Both the position numbers and the translations under genes were made by a program. The notes under the pieces are model-generated. The model saw only the letters and a program-made list of their open reading frames with translations. It was not told the DNA's origin and made no database searches. Shown in pieces: positions 32,157-44,376 of a DNA stretch of 64,000 nucleotides (positions are counted from its first letter, which is position 1; the number at the start of each line of letters is the position of its first letter). Origin of the DNA: Scilla litardierei (Eukaryota > Streptophyta > Magnoliopsida > Asparagales > Asparagaceae); the NCBI GenBank assembly GCA_030789695.1, contig CM061142.1, positions 145,547,637 through 145,611,636 of the forward strand, written 5' to 3'.

Positions 32157-33065
32157 CTGACAGAACAGGTTATATTGACCAATTAGCAGTAAACCACACA
32201 GATTAACCGAAATGAAAGCAAGCCTTGCCAACCATTTAATGTTATTAAAATGATAAAAAATCTAAGCGCCACCCAAACTTAAATCAGTAAGTAAACTTTT
32301 GCTTCCAATCACCTGCACAAGATGCATAGTGTTTTATAGTGAGATAGTCAAAATTTTCGGAGCATGGCATCCATCATCTTAAACCATTCCACTCGACTGG
32401 ACTCAGTTACAATGCCCACTCTGCACCATTCGATAACAATTTTAAAGCTGGGCCTCGAAACCACACACACAATGAAAAAGTATACCTAAAGTTGTGTATT
32501 TTTTAAAACAGACATCAACTTCGTAAGGGAACTTGGTTATACAGTTGAGACGGAGTCAGCAGACCAACAAGATCAAGCAAGCAGGGACAAACCCAACTTG
32601 AAAGTAATGCCTTTTCAGCATATGCTTGCTGCTCACATTATGGATTCCTTGTATCTAACAAGTTCATGCTTCCAATGACAGATGCTTTCCAATGACAGAG
32701 AGACTACCCAGTACTCAAAACTATGACAATCTACATGGCTGGCAGGCTGGCTGGTCAGTGCTTTGGAAATATGTTCTTCTTTCGAGGCGTTTACCCAATA
32801 GGATGAGGGCACCCTTCAGAAGCTCATAAAGGCTATATACCAAACAATATTACTTTTATATAAAAGAAATAAAGGACATTAATAGTAGCTGGACTTATTG
32901 TATTATGTCCAGCTGATCTTCCTTTATGGACTTGGGTTGTTTTCTTTACAACCAAATCAAGAACATAAAATTTAAGCAGAAGACTACAAAATGCACTAAA
33001 AATAACCCGAGCGTGATTGCCAAGACTGTCATAGGCAAAAAGGAAAGCAGTAAGTGAAATGGCAA

Positions 33066-33306
33066 ACATGTAAATAGGGGGAAGAGGGAGGGGTTTCTTT
33101 GGGGGGTGTTCTTTGGATTCATGAAAGGGTACTGACATGTAAATAATGGGCGTGGGTGGATTTTTCTTTGGAGGTGAGGTGGCACCCCGCACCCCCATGT
33201 GGAGGGTGATGTGTCACCCCTCTACCTTTGCCACATGGGACAAACCCTTTGTACTAGTGAGACAATGGCAAGTGTGTAATTCCCTATTTTATAGAATAGA
33301 TTTTTA
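33066..33306 (+). repeat. inverted repeat copy A in EPL1-like intron
   Basis: Its reverse complement aligns with 37918-38162 over about 240 bp, including ATAGGGAATT, GCCACCTCA, CATTATTTACATGT and CCCTTTCATGAATCCAAAG. Two inverted copies lie 4.6 kb apart inside one intron. They are probably members of one non-autonomous transposon family. No clean target duplication was identified. Confidence 0.78.
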
Positions 33307-33683
33307 ATATAGGAAAAGTTAAGGTTTGAAGTATCTGCCAGTGGGCACCAGCCATAATGAATATGGTTCAAAGCATGCTGATCCAATCGAACTGAAACTG
33401 TCTATACTACCCAAAGTTCGTTTGATGGTGTTCAATTATGAAAAAGTATTTGCTGCCGCTGCTGCTGCTGCTGTTAGAACGAATTGATTGATTGCCATCA
33501 GACTTTTGCTACATATAATGGTCGAAATAATAATCATTAAATCAAAAATCTTCCAAATCCAATAACTGGCAAAAAAAACCATTCATTTTAGATCCATAAC
33601 AGAGATCAAACTAAGAATTTATAATAGAACAGTGGTTGGCTGGAATAATCACTTTATCATATTTGGCCAAATCCTATATATAT

Positions 33684-34103
33684 GTTCTCATTTGAAAATT
33701 TGTCTATATGAGTAATATTCTGGTGCGAAAAACATGGTGCAAAAGCCCGTATGAAAACTTTTTTAACTTTTTTAGAAATTTTTGGCAAATTTTTTTTAAT
33801 GTTTAATCCATACACTTGTATACCTCAGGGAACAAGGAAAAATAATGGGTGAACCCTAGGGGGATTTGAGCACCGATCAACCCGTTACAAAATTTAACGG
33901 TTTCAGAACAATACAACTTTTTGTAATACATTGATCGAAGGCCAAATCACATTATTGTTTAACCATTATTTTTTAAGGGGTGTATAACATGAAATGGAGG
34001 GAAAAAATATTTGAAAAAAAATTACAAAAAATAAAAATAAAAATGTTTTCGCACAGAAAATTCCGTGCGAAATGTTCTCATTTGAAAATTTGTATGTATA
34101 TAT
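33684..34103. mobile_element. MITE-like foldback with GTGCGAAAA ends
   Basis: GTGCGAAAAACATGGTGC near 33723 faces ATGTTTTCGCACAG near 34042, giving an imperfect terminal inversion. A 22 bp word, ATGTTCTCATTTGAAAATTT, is directly repeated at both outer edges. A related sequence (GTGTGAAAA, AATGTTTAATCCATAC, ATTTGAC) lies at about 49287-49680. Confidence 0.55.
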
Positions 34104-35109
34104 ATATGACATTTTATTGAGATAATCTCTTTATCTCAATAATCCTTTTTATTATATTGCTCTAAACCCACCATTCGTCCGTTCCTACTGACGAATTACA
34201 TTTGATCAAATATATAATGGATAATGGATATGTTACAAAAAGTTCAATAAATAATAATGAGCAGGTTAAATTGAGTTTTCAAAATCAAGGTTGTGGAAAG
34301 CAATAGCGGAAAAAAGCAGCACCTTGCCGCAACGCTTAAGCGCAGCTTCAGCACCAAATAGCGGAAAAAATGCCCAACAAAACGGAAAAATTAGGGACAA
34401 AAATTATAACACGAGAGAAACAACGAGGAAAAAACAAGAGATGAAATGAAAATTATACTAATGTTTTTAATGTTTTTTAATGATCAAAGATATTGACCTA
34501 AAAAAATTAATATCAATATTTCAACTTACAATACTTCATAAAATATATCATGTTCAAAATCTTTACGAAGTGCTAAAGAGTTTCGAAAAGAAGAAATCAT
34601 AAGGGGAGCCTTAGGCGGTGCTTTACTGGGCTTTTTACAGCAATGCTCAAAATATTATATTCTCATTGTTTGTACAAGTCAGATTACTAATTCAAATACC
34701 ATGTCAATATAGAAATACATGTGATTGAGAATTAGACTAACCTTCAATTATTCACAAACAAAAAAGGAAACAATAAAAGCAAACATGCAAGGCTTATTCT
34801 GTTTACTACTTTTGTAATTTTAAAACTAATATTGTAAGCTACCAATGAAAATATCATGTAATTCCAAACAAAAACTACCAAACCCACCAAACTTCCCATT
34901 AACAATAATCTCGTAAATGGCAAATAGAGACCATGGCGGATATCAACATCCCAAATCTTGGAGAAAAGAATCACTTCTCCAATGGTGTGTTTTAAAGAAG
35001 ACATCTAGGTGCTAAGGCAATTGGCCTAGCCAATCAAAGGACGTTGATCACTTTGCTTAAACAACTGGCACTTCACATCCTGTTAGTTTATAATAGTAAT
35101 ACTCATAAC

Positions 35110-35127
35110 CCGTGCCCGCGGGCACGG
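35110..35127. repeat. 18 bp perfect palindrome
   Basis: CCGTGCCCGCGGGCACGG is its own reverse complement. It lies just before the minisatellite, in a context (ATAACCCGTGCC) that resembles the 5' ends of some plant Helitrons. No confirmed Helitron 3' end was found. Confidence 0.85.
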
Positions 35128-35219
35128 TTCATTTAAGATTTTCCCATGCGAAATCTTTATTCCCCCAAAACTTATTTCCACAGCTAAAATTTAAAAGAAC
35201 AAATTAACGTAAAAATATT

Positions 35220-36310
35220 TAGTGGCACGGGTACCTTCGACGCAGAACAACAAATACGGCGTGGGCACCTTCGACGTGGAACGACAAATTCGACGTGGGC
35301 GCCTTCGGCGCAAAACAACAAATTCGACACGGGCACCTCGGCGCAGAACAACGCGCGAGCACCTTTAGCGCGGAACAATAAATTCGGCGTGGACGCCTTC
35401 GACGCGGAACAACAAATTAGTGTAAAAAATTTAGTTGAACAACAAATTCGACGCGGAACAACGCGCGAGCGCATTCGGCGCGGGACGATGGCGCCTTTGG
35501 CGCGTAACAAAAATTAATGTAAAAAATTGTGCGAGCGCCTTCGGCGCAGGCGCCGTTTGTTGGCGCGGAACAACGCACGAGTGCATTCGGCGCGGAACAA
35601 CAAATTCAACGCAGGCGCCTTTGGCGCGAAACAACAAATTAGTGTAAGAAAATTGCGGGTGCCGTTTGTTGACGCGAAACAACGCGCGAGCGCATTAGGC
35701 GCAGAACAACAAATTCGGCGCGGGCGCCTTCGACGCGGAACAACGCACGAGCGCCTTCGGTGCGGAACAACAAATTCGGCGCGGATACCTTCGACGCGAA
35801 ACAACAAATTAGCGTAAAAAACTTAGGGGAACGACAAATTCGGCGCGGGACAACGCGCGAGCGCATTTGGCGCGAAACAACAAATTCGACGCGGGCGCCT
35901 TTGGCGTGGAACAAATTAGCGTCAACAAATTGCGCGGGTGCCTTCGGCGTGAGCGCCGTTTGTTGGCGCGAAATAACGCTCGAGCGCATTCGGCACGGAA
36001 CAACAAATTCGGCGCGGATGCTTTCGACGCGGAACAAATTCAGCGCAGAACAACAAATTAGCGGAACAACAAATTAGCAAAACAATGCACGCGCGCATTC
36101 GACGCGGAAGAACAAATTCGGCGCGGGCGTCTTTGAAGCAGAATAACAAATTAGCGTAAAAAATTGTGTGGTCGCCGTTTATTGGCGCGAAACAACGCAC
36201 GAGAGCACTCGGTACGGAACAACAAATTTGGCGCGTGTGCCTTTGGCGCGAAACAAATTAACGTAAAAAATTTAGCGGGCGCCTTCGACGTGAAACAACA
36301 AAACTCAGGG
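35220..36310. repeat. GC-rich minisatellite in EPL1-like intron
   Basis: About 1.1 kb is built from variants of GGAACAACAAATTCGGCGCG, GGGCGCCTTCGGCGC and AAATTAGCGTAAAAAATT, in blocks of about 36 bp and larger composite units (GCCGTTTGTTGGCGCG recurs near 35551, 35659, 35953 and 36173). The surrounding intron is AT-rich. Because the units are near multiples of three, open frames appear in all six frames. They are not genes. This may be the body of a Helitron or other insertion. Confidence 0.85.
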
Positions 36311-36679
36311 TATTTTTCGGTGACGGTATTAACTTATTTTTTTTACGCTAGTTTGTTGTTCTGCTAATTTTTTTACTTTGTTTAATTTAATGGATCATGT
36401 TTCTCCACAATATTTTCCAAAACACTTTTAATTTCAAACTTTAAGTTCCCAAGATACTTTCCCCCCAAAATTTAGTCTCCACAATATTTCCCAATACGCT
36501 TTTAATTTCAAAGTGTTGGTTCCCAAGGCACCCCCCGAAATTTAAGTTTTCCCACTAAAATTTTCACAAAATCCAATCTTAATCATTGATTTACCAAGAT
36601 CAAATCTCAGCCACTCTTTATTTTGTCCTAGTCAGCCCTAGAATTCAAAAAAGGTTGTCAAATGTATAATAGATACAAA

Positions 36680-36810
36680 ACTCTCTATGTATGTATGTAA
36701 ATCTCCCTCTCTCTCTCTCTACACACACGTGGAAGTATATATGTGTGTGCTCATGTATGTATATGTACGTGTGCTCATGTATGGATGTATATCCATGTGT
36801 GCACTTGTTA
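36680..36810. repeat. CT and TATG/GTAT simple repeats
   Basis: (CT)n near 36704-36720 is followed by degenerate TGTGTATGTATATG words. A low-complexity tract within the intron. Confidence 0.75.
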
Positions 36811-37178
36811 ACGAGGATACTGCAGCAAAAAAAATTCCTACAATATACCCTAGAAAGTCCACTCCCTGCCTTTTTGTGATCATTAAAACGCTTATGTTGA
36901 TCTGTATATAGTAAAACCCAAATATCAAAGATCTTGTAAACCTCAGGCTCCTTACTTATTTGATCTAAATGTGGGAAAAGTTCTGTGAAATTATTTAATT
37001 TTCTACCACCCAATGCATAAGCAAACTGACAATTTTTTTTGGTGTATCCATATTTTAAGACATAACGACCAACCTTAGGAGTTTTCTAATAATCGGAGAA
37101 AGAAAAAGGGGATAAGTCTTTGGGGTGTGGCATTAGAAAATTTTCCGAAGATATTAGCATATATACTATATATGTATG

Positions 37179-37368
37179 ATGGGTATCATATGACATATGA
37201 GAGATCTCTCGCATATACATGTACGTGATGCGTATGTGATGCATTCTCATTCACATAATACATAGGAGTTAAACAATACACCCACAAGTGGCACATTGTA
37301 CTATATGGAGAATAATATGCCACATGGATAGACATGAGAAAGATCTCTCATGTCATATGATACCCATT
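37179..37368. mobile_element. foldback element, TATCATATG family, copy 1
   Basis: The left arm ATGGGTATCATATGACATA, continuing into TGAGAGATCTCTC, is mirrored by GAGAGATCTTTCTC-like sequence and TGTCATATGATACCCAT on the right. Arms are about 30 bp and the element 190 bp. Three further copies occur at 38235, 40557 and 50766. Confidence 0.75.
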
Positions 37369-37917
37369 ATTCTCATATACATATACATGTGTATCATGTG
37401 TACAACTGACATGATGCTTTTTCGATGGACGGATAAAAATGAATCACATGGAGTGGTACTTTCTTTTTTTTACCCACCCAATAAAAATACCACATCAGCT
37501 ACAACTAACTAAACTCCTTAGCCACCTGATAACCATTAATTACATATATAGAAAGAGAGATTAGGATCCATTCAAGTGAACCACACATGTGGATCTAACC
37601 CACTCATTTAAAATTAGGTAGCCAAGATAAGAAATTTGTTCTGAATATACAAGCAAAACTTAAAATAATTCGTATATGTTTTACTTATGTATCAAGCGAT
37701 GACAAACTAATGAATTCTATGATGATCCTACAACCTTGATTGTGCAAGCATATTTTACATAGTTAAAACAAATTCAACTCATTTGAAATTTATTTAGAAG
37801 TACATTAGATGTATTCGATTATATCTAACAAAACAAATTTCCTTTTTGGATTGCCCAATTTAAGATTTAAGTAGATTGGATCCACGTTTTTGATCCACTT
37901 AAAAGGATTCTAGTATA

Positions 37918-38162
37918 TATTATCTATTCTAAAAATAGGGAATTGCACCATTGCCATTATCCTATTAGGACAAAGGCTTTGTCCCAAGTGGCATCTCCCA
38001 TGTGACAAATAAAAGGGGTTTCATATCCCCCCACATGGGGATGCCACCTCATCCCAAAAAAAAGCTCCATGTGTCCATTATTTACATGTTTGACATTGCC
38101 CTTTCATGAATCCAAAGAACATCCCCAAAAAACCCTACCTCTTTCCACACATTTACCTGTCG
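37918..38162 (-). repeat. inverted repeat copy B in EPL1-like intron
   Basis: Reverse-complement partner of 33066-33306, with scattered substitutions and small gaps. See copy A. Confidence 0.78.
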
Positions 38163-38234
38163 AATATGCAGACTTAGCTCATGTGTCATATGATACATAT
38201 TATTCTCTCTCTCTCATATATATATATATGAGAA

Positions 38235-38392
38235 TAATGGATATCATACGCCATATGAGAGGGTGTCTCATATGCCCTCTCACATAAAAGGGCAAGTACA
38301 AGCTCACATGGGCTTGTACTTGTTGTACTTGACCCCCTTTATGTGAGAGGGCATATGAGACACCCTCTTATATGGCGTATGATACCCATTAA
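38235..38392. mobile_element. foldback element, TATCATATG family, long near-perfect hairpin
   Basis: The 158 bp unit has arms of roughly 60-75 bp: TAATGGATATCATACGCCAT, continuing through GAGAGGGTGTCTCATATGCC and CTCTCACATAAA, is mirrored on the right with only a few mismatches. An inner pair, AAGTACAAGC / GCTTGTACTT, surrounds a short loop. Transcribed as part of the intron it would form a long double-stranded stem. Confidence 0.88.
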
Positions 38393-39510
38393 CCCCTATA
38401 TATATATATATATATAATTTGCGATACAAAATTTCTATTCATTTATGAAAAAAAAATTAACGCTTCATTTAAAAAAACTTGAACCTAAATCACAAAAAAA
38501 ATTAAATGATTTCAATGTGTTTTACACATACATCAAGAAGTAAGTAAATTAATCCCTTTTAATAAAATTCTGCAACTTTAATTTTGTTGCTAATGATGAA
38601 TAAGTAAACCATACTAGAACCATTTCAATTCTGTTTGTAAACCGTGTATACAGGTTAAATCACATCTAATGGAATGGATCTGTGATTTGGGCTCTTAATA
38701 TTTTTATTTAAGGCGTTAAATTTTCGTTCAAAAAATAACCGAAATTTTTGTACTTCAACTCTATAAATATAGAAAAAATTTCTGTTGCAAAAACACTCCC
38801 ATTCAATAATTTTCAGAAAAGACTTATTCCGATGTTTTTAAGATCTAAACCATTAGATATAATCTACATCAACAACATTAAAAAATCAAGTGAATCACCT
38901 CTATTTGCCCCTCCATCAAATCATTACAAAAAGTTCTATTGTTGGTAAACTATTGAAATCAAATTCCCTTAGGGTTCATCCATAATTTTTCTATTAAGCT
39001 CTATACATGTGTAGAACAACCCTCAAAAAAAGTTCGAAAAAAATATCAGGAAAAAAATCTTGCACTGGCTTCCCTATGCAAAATTTTCGCACCGAAAGCC
39101 TGCCACATACATACATATGCATGAATACACACACACACACACACATGTTCGTATAGAAATCAAAATCTAATCTAATCTAATCTATTGTTGTGACCTGAGT
39201 TGGGCCTTAGCGATAACTTGACCCATCAACAGGCTGTGTCTATGTTAACTTCTCTGGGAGACAGGTCATATGGGGGTGGATTCAACATTTAGGGGAGGGG
39301 TTGTACGTATCCGCTTTTATTTAGCCGTCCACCTGGACAAAATTTGTGACAAATTAAACTATGCTTAGTAAAATTAACTGACCTACAACTATTAAAGGAT
39401 AATCAAATGAAATCAACTAAAAGTATATTTTGAAGAGATGTCATACTCTGGATATACACTGTAATATCAGCTACATTGATGACAAGAAGAATTGTCATCA
39501 TGGAATCTAC

Positions 39511-39579
39511 CTTATACTTGATTTGCATCTGCTGAAGGCTGACCTTATTCTCCATAACCTCTCGCTTTTTCTCTTCCCT
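39511..39579 (-). CDS. EPL1: Enhancer-of-polycomb-like protein, 23-codon exon
   Basis: Minus strand. Acceptor TATATGCAG before 39579, donor AAG|GTAGAT after 39511, 69 bp, phase 0. It encodes REEKKREVMENKVSLQQMQI followed by KYK, a charged helix that in the family follows LIKREEKKRE and reads MECEVSLQRIQ(M/F)KYK in Arabidopsis, from memory. It links the 17-codon exon upstream (131 bp intron) to the acidic exon downstream (7.35 kb intron). Confidence 0.88.
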
Positions 39580-39710
39580 CTGCATATAAATGTCTAATTA
39601 GACATGTACAGGTCCACCAAACATTTACTTGATTTAATAGTAAATATTCCTCAAGTTTTAATATAATAAGTCCCATGCTAGCAAGAGGAAACGGATATAA
39701 TTGCTGGAAC

Positions 39711-39761
39711 CTTAATTAAAGCATCCAGTATTGATTTTGCCTGGCCCAAATTCCGCCTGAC
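39711..39761 (-). CDS. EPL1: Enhancer-of-polycomb-like protein, 17-codon exon
   Basis: Minus strand. Acceptor ACTTTCAG before 39761 and donor AAG|GTTCCA after 39711, 51 bp, phase 0. It encodes VRRNLGQAKSILDALIK, which fits the family segment just before REEKKRE. This is the most upstream exon I can see. The N-terminal EPcA domain and the RRENN/FEKLRQ exon expected directly before it were searched for by eye up to 64000 and not found, so they lie beyond the window or were missed. Confidence 0.85.
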
Positions 39762-40556
39762 CTGAAAGTAATATTGTAATGAACAAAGTGTAAGCATAAG
39801 CACAAAACATGATGTAAAAGTTATAAGAACAATTTCAACCAGTTTCCTTTAGACCATGAGGAAAAGAAATGCATCGATGACACCTTTAGTATTATTGGCC
39901 TTCTAAATCAATGGTTTAAGTTTAAGAAAACAAGAATAATAACTCCAATTAAACAAACTTGAAGAGTATATGCAAAACTTGAAAGAACAATTTCAGCCAA
40001 TCCTTTTGGACAATGAGGAAGAAAAATATAAACTTATTGAGGACACGTCTGGTAGCTATTGAGGACACGTCTGGTAGCTTTATATTCTCAACCACTGGCA
40101 TAATCAAAAGATAATAATAATAATAACTCCAAGTAGTATGCAGCATAACAAACTTAAAAAATATATGCAGGTATGCTGGAAAATGGCCCCACATAATCCC
40201 ACCCTTCATTTGAAACATAATGACAAATGTTATCAATCAATAAACATTTAATTATGTGGGTGCATTTTCTAAGATTCTTCAACTGTGATTTTCTCATTGT
40301 GCATTCACCCAAAGAGTTAATAGCACATAACCAGTTTACGCCAGATTATGTGGATTATGTGTATGAATTTTATATTTGTTAAATTTGCGATGAATGGATG
40401 AACGAGAAAAACTCTTTAGATTTACTTGAAAATTGAGGGTTTGAGGTTTTATTACATGAAAATCAAAATGAAAGGTTTGCATCGAAGGAAAAAAATAGGG
40501 CGGTGCGGTTTTGACGATAATTTTCTCATTGGCTAGCGGACGTCCCCACACACACA

Positions 40557-40926
40557 ATAATGTGGATCATATGACACATAGGGTTAAGCCTTATATACAG
40601 TCTCCAAAACTTTACCCTCCACTAATTTTTTTCAATATGATCGGAACTGTTCATTTTGATTTTCATATTTTAAAAACCCAAAACACCGAATATCATATGA
40701 ACCCAAGGGGTTTGCCTGTTCATCCACTCATCATAAAAGTTCAATTCATTCAAAATCGTTAATTGTGTATGAATGGACAAAACACATTAGGTTCACCCGA
40801 TACTCGGCGTTTTGAGATTTTAGAATATATAGCTCAAAATGAACGGTTCCTATCTTCTAAAAATTATTGAACGGTGAAGTTTTGGAGACATGTCTTAAAC
40901 CCATATGTCATATGATACCCATTATT
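40557..40926. mobile_element. foldback element, TATCATATG family, copy 3
   Basis: The left arm AATAATGTGGATCATATGAC, then TCTCCAAAACTTTACC, faces GGTGAAGTTTTGGAGA, then GTCATATGATACCCATTATT. It is 370 bp long with an AT-rich interior that shares ACTGTTCATTTT words with the copy at 50766. Confidence 0.75.
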
Positions 40927-41910
40927 CTTATATATATTATATTAATAAATTATATTTACATATATACAGAATACACACCCCTGCATATATAATGTCAAAA
41001 ATTCCTCAAAATTTAAAAATATCAAGAAATATGTTATTAAGTTCTAAGTTATATGATAAACCCTATCAATGTGTGACTATGATCAATGAATGACATTGAT
41101 CCAAATCAACCTACAACAAAATTAATACACTACATTATTAAACAACAAAAATAATAGCACATACATATAATAATAACAAAAATAAAATTAGCAAAATAAT
41201 GCACTAGCACTAGCAATCCAATTTCACTATATTAAAACAATATAGAGAGGAAGAATGAGTAAGAAAAGAAAGCGGGTAAACGGAAGAAAGCAAGAGAGAC
41301 AGATAAAAGGGAATTGCGGCTAAATGTTAAGGTTTAGACTTATGATCCCTAAGATAAGATTTTAAGTCAGGTTTTTGTTATTTCTCTCGTTTTTACAACC
41401 CGACACGACCCGGTAAGACTGCTCCTGCGCAATCAATAATGCCTGGGCATAGCCCAAATAAACAAATTATGCAGTCATGTCATACTTTCTTAGCTTTTAA
41501 TTCATATTCGAAGTGTATCATGCTATCATGGCTGCATGGAATTATGCAACCGCATAAGCAACCATTTAATCCTTTTTTAACATTGTTTCCCAGATCTACT
41601 AAACATTATTTTAAATATCGACTAATACGACTGATATATTGGTGTCAATAGCCAAATGATACAATATGATCTTCAATATTTGGTTTTACCTGATATCAAG
41701 CCATATCAACCGATATACCCGATATATCAAGGCGATATCGACTAATATTGCAAAAAATATTTCCTTCATTTGTGTTTTATTTTTTAATGTCATGTACTCA
41801 TTGTAAAAATTGTCATGTAATAATTATAATATTTGATGTGTTTTAAATGTTATGTAATCATTGTAATCATTGGCATGTCATATTATATAATTTGATGTAT
41901 GTTTTGTTTT

Positions 41911-42513
41911 CTAATTTACAGTGTTATAAAAGGCGGTTTCATTATGCGCGTGGTCTATGAGCGCATAGCGCATAAGCGGATTATGCGGCCGATTATGCGG
42001 TTTATGTGAAAATGAATAATTTAGTATATAAATAAACAATAAGTTTATGTGTTTGTGTATATTAAATTAAAAACGATAAGAATTATAGGAATAAGGAAAA
42101 AAAATCATATTTGCTTTTAAAATATGGATTAATTCATACTAAAACATCAACGTCATTATGACGATCAATACATAAAATAACTAAAATCTAACGTCTAAAG
42201 CAATCTACACACAAAGCATAACTATTTAGTTTTACGTCCAAATCAAAAGCACGTCAAACATAAGTATTTTAAAATTAAAAAATTGATTTTTATGTTTAAC
42301 GGGTTGTGTTTCTTAACAGGTTGGGATTTTTTAGTTGCCGACTATGCGCCCGCATATTCGCATATGCGGTCGCATAACATTTATGCAGTCGATTATGCGG
42401 CCGACCGCATAATTCGACCGCATATCGTAATTCTCATGCGGTCAAAGGCCGCATCCTTGTATGCGGCCGCATATGCGGCCGCATATAACTTGTTTTAGAA
42501 CACTGCTAATTTA
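41911..42513 (+). mobile_element. hAT-like MITE, copy 1, with 8 bp duplication CTAATTTA
   Basis: The element at 41919-42505 (587 bp) begins CAGTGTTATAAAA and ends TTTTAGAACACTG. It is flanked by exact CTAATTTA duplications (41911-41918 and 42506-42513). 8 bp duplications and CAGTG ends are hAT hallmarks. The interior has many ATGCGGCCGCAT-type palindromic words near both ends and an AT-rich middle. No transposase. Confidence 0.9.
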
Positions 42514-43406
42514 TAATATTATGAGATCATAGTAATATATGATGTGTGTTTTATTTTTTAATCACTTCACCTTGTTATGTTGACATGTTTCACATTTCTT
42601 ATAACCTTAATTTCTTATGGATGGTTTTTATTTTTTACAATAAAGTCATGTTAACAGTTTTTTTCATTCATGTAATAATACGTATGTAATAGTCTAATTG
42701 ATTAGATATTAATATACTGTTAAAAAAATTTGATACATTTTCTAGTCAACCCATATTTTATGTTTGTATAAAATATGTTAATGGTTTATTTTAGCTTGTT
42801 ATTATGATTTTTGATACTATGGATGATATTTGGAGATATACTCAAATATGAACATTTATGATGTTATAACTACTATGCAGTTATTAAGATTTGTATATTA
42901 TAATGTATTAGCAACCTGATATTAACGTGTGTACTCAGTATCCGCTATCCGATATGAAAATCAAACATGAGATAAGATACGATACTGATGTCTGATATTT
43001 AAAATACTGCTATTAAATGCACCATTTGGCAATCATCTTAATTACAAGAAATAAAGAATGACTAGTGTGTATGGTACATTATTCTTCAATACATCACAAA
43101 GGAGCCAACAAAAATGGCATGGATTGGGTTGGATTGGGTTCAAGTTGCATTAGGTCAAGCTGGATCTAGTTTGACTCGACCCAACTAGAGCATACCCAAA
43201 CCTGAATATGAGCCTTTGGACCCATACCCAACCCAACAAAGAATATGGGTCACCCATACCTGACCCATTTTATCAGGCAGGCTGGGTACGTGTTCGGTTG
43301 TATGACGCAATCTTGGTTAATTTTGGGTCATTCAATGTTTATTTCAGCCATTTGGGCAAAATAATGTGAGCTACTCATTGGGCATTATTACATAGAGAAG
43401 AGAGAA

Positions 43407-43900
43407 TGATAGAGATCCAATTTGAAATTGAGATAAGAGTTTTTTATTTTATTTTAGATTTTAGATAAAGATAGATATTGCGTCCTTTGACTCTAGTTAT
43501 TTTGAGTCTTTTGGTTAATGTTATTTAGTATACAAGTTTGAGACATTTTGAGTCTTTTATTTATTTTTGAGTGTTTTAGTTATTTTAGAGTTTTAGTCCC
43601 ACATTGGACGTGATTTTTAAGAGTCAATTTGTAAGCTTATATAAAGCCACAAACTTATATATTTTTAGTTCAGTATAAAATAGAAATTCTGATATAAACG
43701 TTAAATTTCTCCATAAAAATCAAATCTTTTGCAACGGAATACGAGAATGGTCTAGGGTAAAAGGTCTGAAAGGTCACCGTTTGCGAGACGTGCCAGTCGG
43801 TGAACATTATATCTCCGAGGTCCGCAACCCAAAAAGTTATCAAATTTTCAACTTTCTTCATCCTCAAATCTCCACGTCCATTCCCGCTTCCATCCTGCCT
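43407..43900 (+). repeat. solo-LTR-like copy, plus strand, of the 44579-48038 Gypsy family
   Basis: It begins TGATAGAGATCCAATTTGAA and ends near CCATCCTGCCT. Its reverse complement resembles 44579-45074 and 47089-48038 along their lengths, including AGTTATTTTAGAGTTTTAGT and CCCACATTGGACG. Flanks GAGAA and AAGAA are only a weak match for a duplication. Confidence 0.7.
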
Positions 43901-44376
43901 AAGAAAAAGCCTTTTATGTATATCTAAAGAAATAACTGGGTGGGTCTAGCAAGTCAGGATATCAGCAGTTCAACCTACCTAACCTCGTTTGATTTCGTAA
44001 ATAAAATTCAAGTTGATCCAAGTCAGCCACACACAACCCGAGTTTTTTTCCCAAGTTGGGGTGTCAACCCCCAATGCAACCCAATAAAGGCCTCTCTTAT
44101 AACCGCAAAAACAAGTTGGTTATGAATTCAGGTATCAATTGTCACCAATATCCAACAGACCTAAGTAACAAACAAATGATAACTATGCTAATGAATTCAA
44201 GACTTTTACTTTGAAGCTAATTTTAGATCCCAATCAAACGAGACTTGTGAGATTGCTTGAGAAAAAGCTAACCAAACTTAGATCTTTGGATCATCATATG
44301 GGACCTCCATGTTGACAACTCAGCCCTAAAAACAGGATGACCATTATCCATCCAAACAGTATATACTCTCATATTC

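Larger units (their letters stand above)
32157..39510 (-). other. EPL1-like 7.35 kb intron with transposon debris
   Basis: The intron runs from donor AAG|GTAGAT at 39510 to acceptor TTCTGTCAG at 32157. It contains an inverted pair of about 245 bp repeats (33066-33306 and 37918-38162), a MITE-like foldback at about 33684-34103, the GC-rich minisatellite at 35220-36310, two TATCATATG-type foldbacks (37179-37368 and 38235-38392) and simple repeats near 36700 and 39130. No further exon was recognised in it. Confidence 0.8.

Noticed and set aside
32833..33198. 121-codon minus-strand open frame
   Set aside because: It overlaps inverted repeat copy A inside an intron. A low-complexity Pro/Lys sequence without a domain.
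35184..36200. Many open frames repeating VVPRRICCS-like or EQQIRRG-like peptides
   Set aside because: They are produced in all six frames by the minisatellite, whose unit is near a multiple of three.
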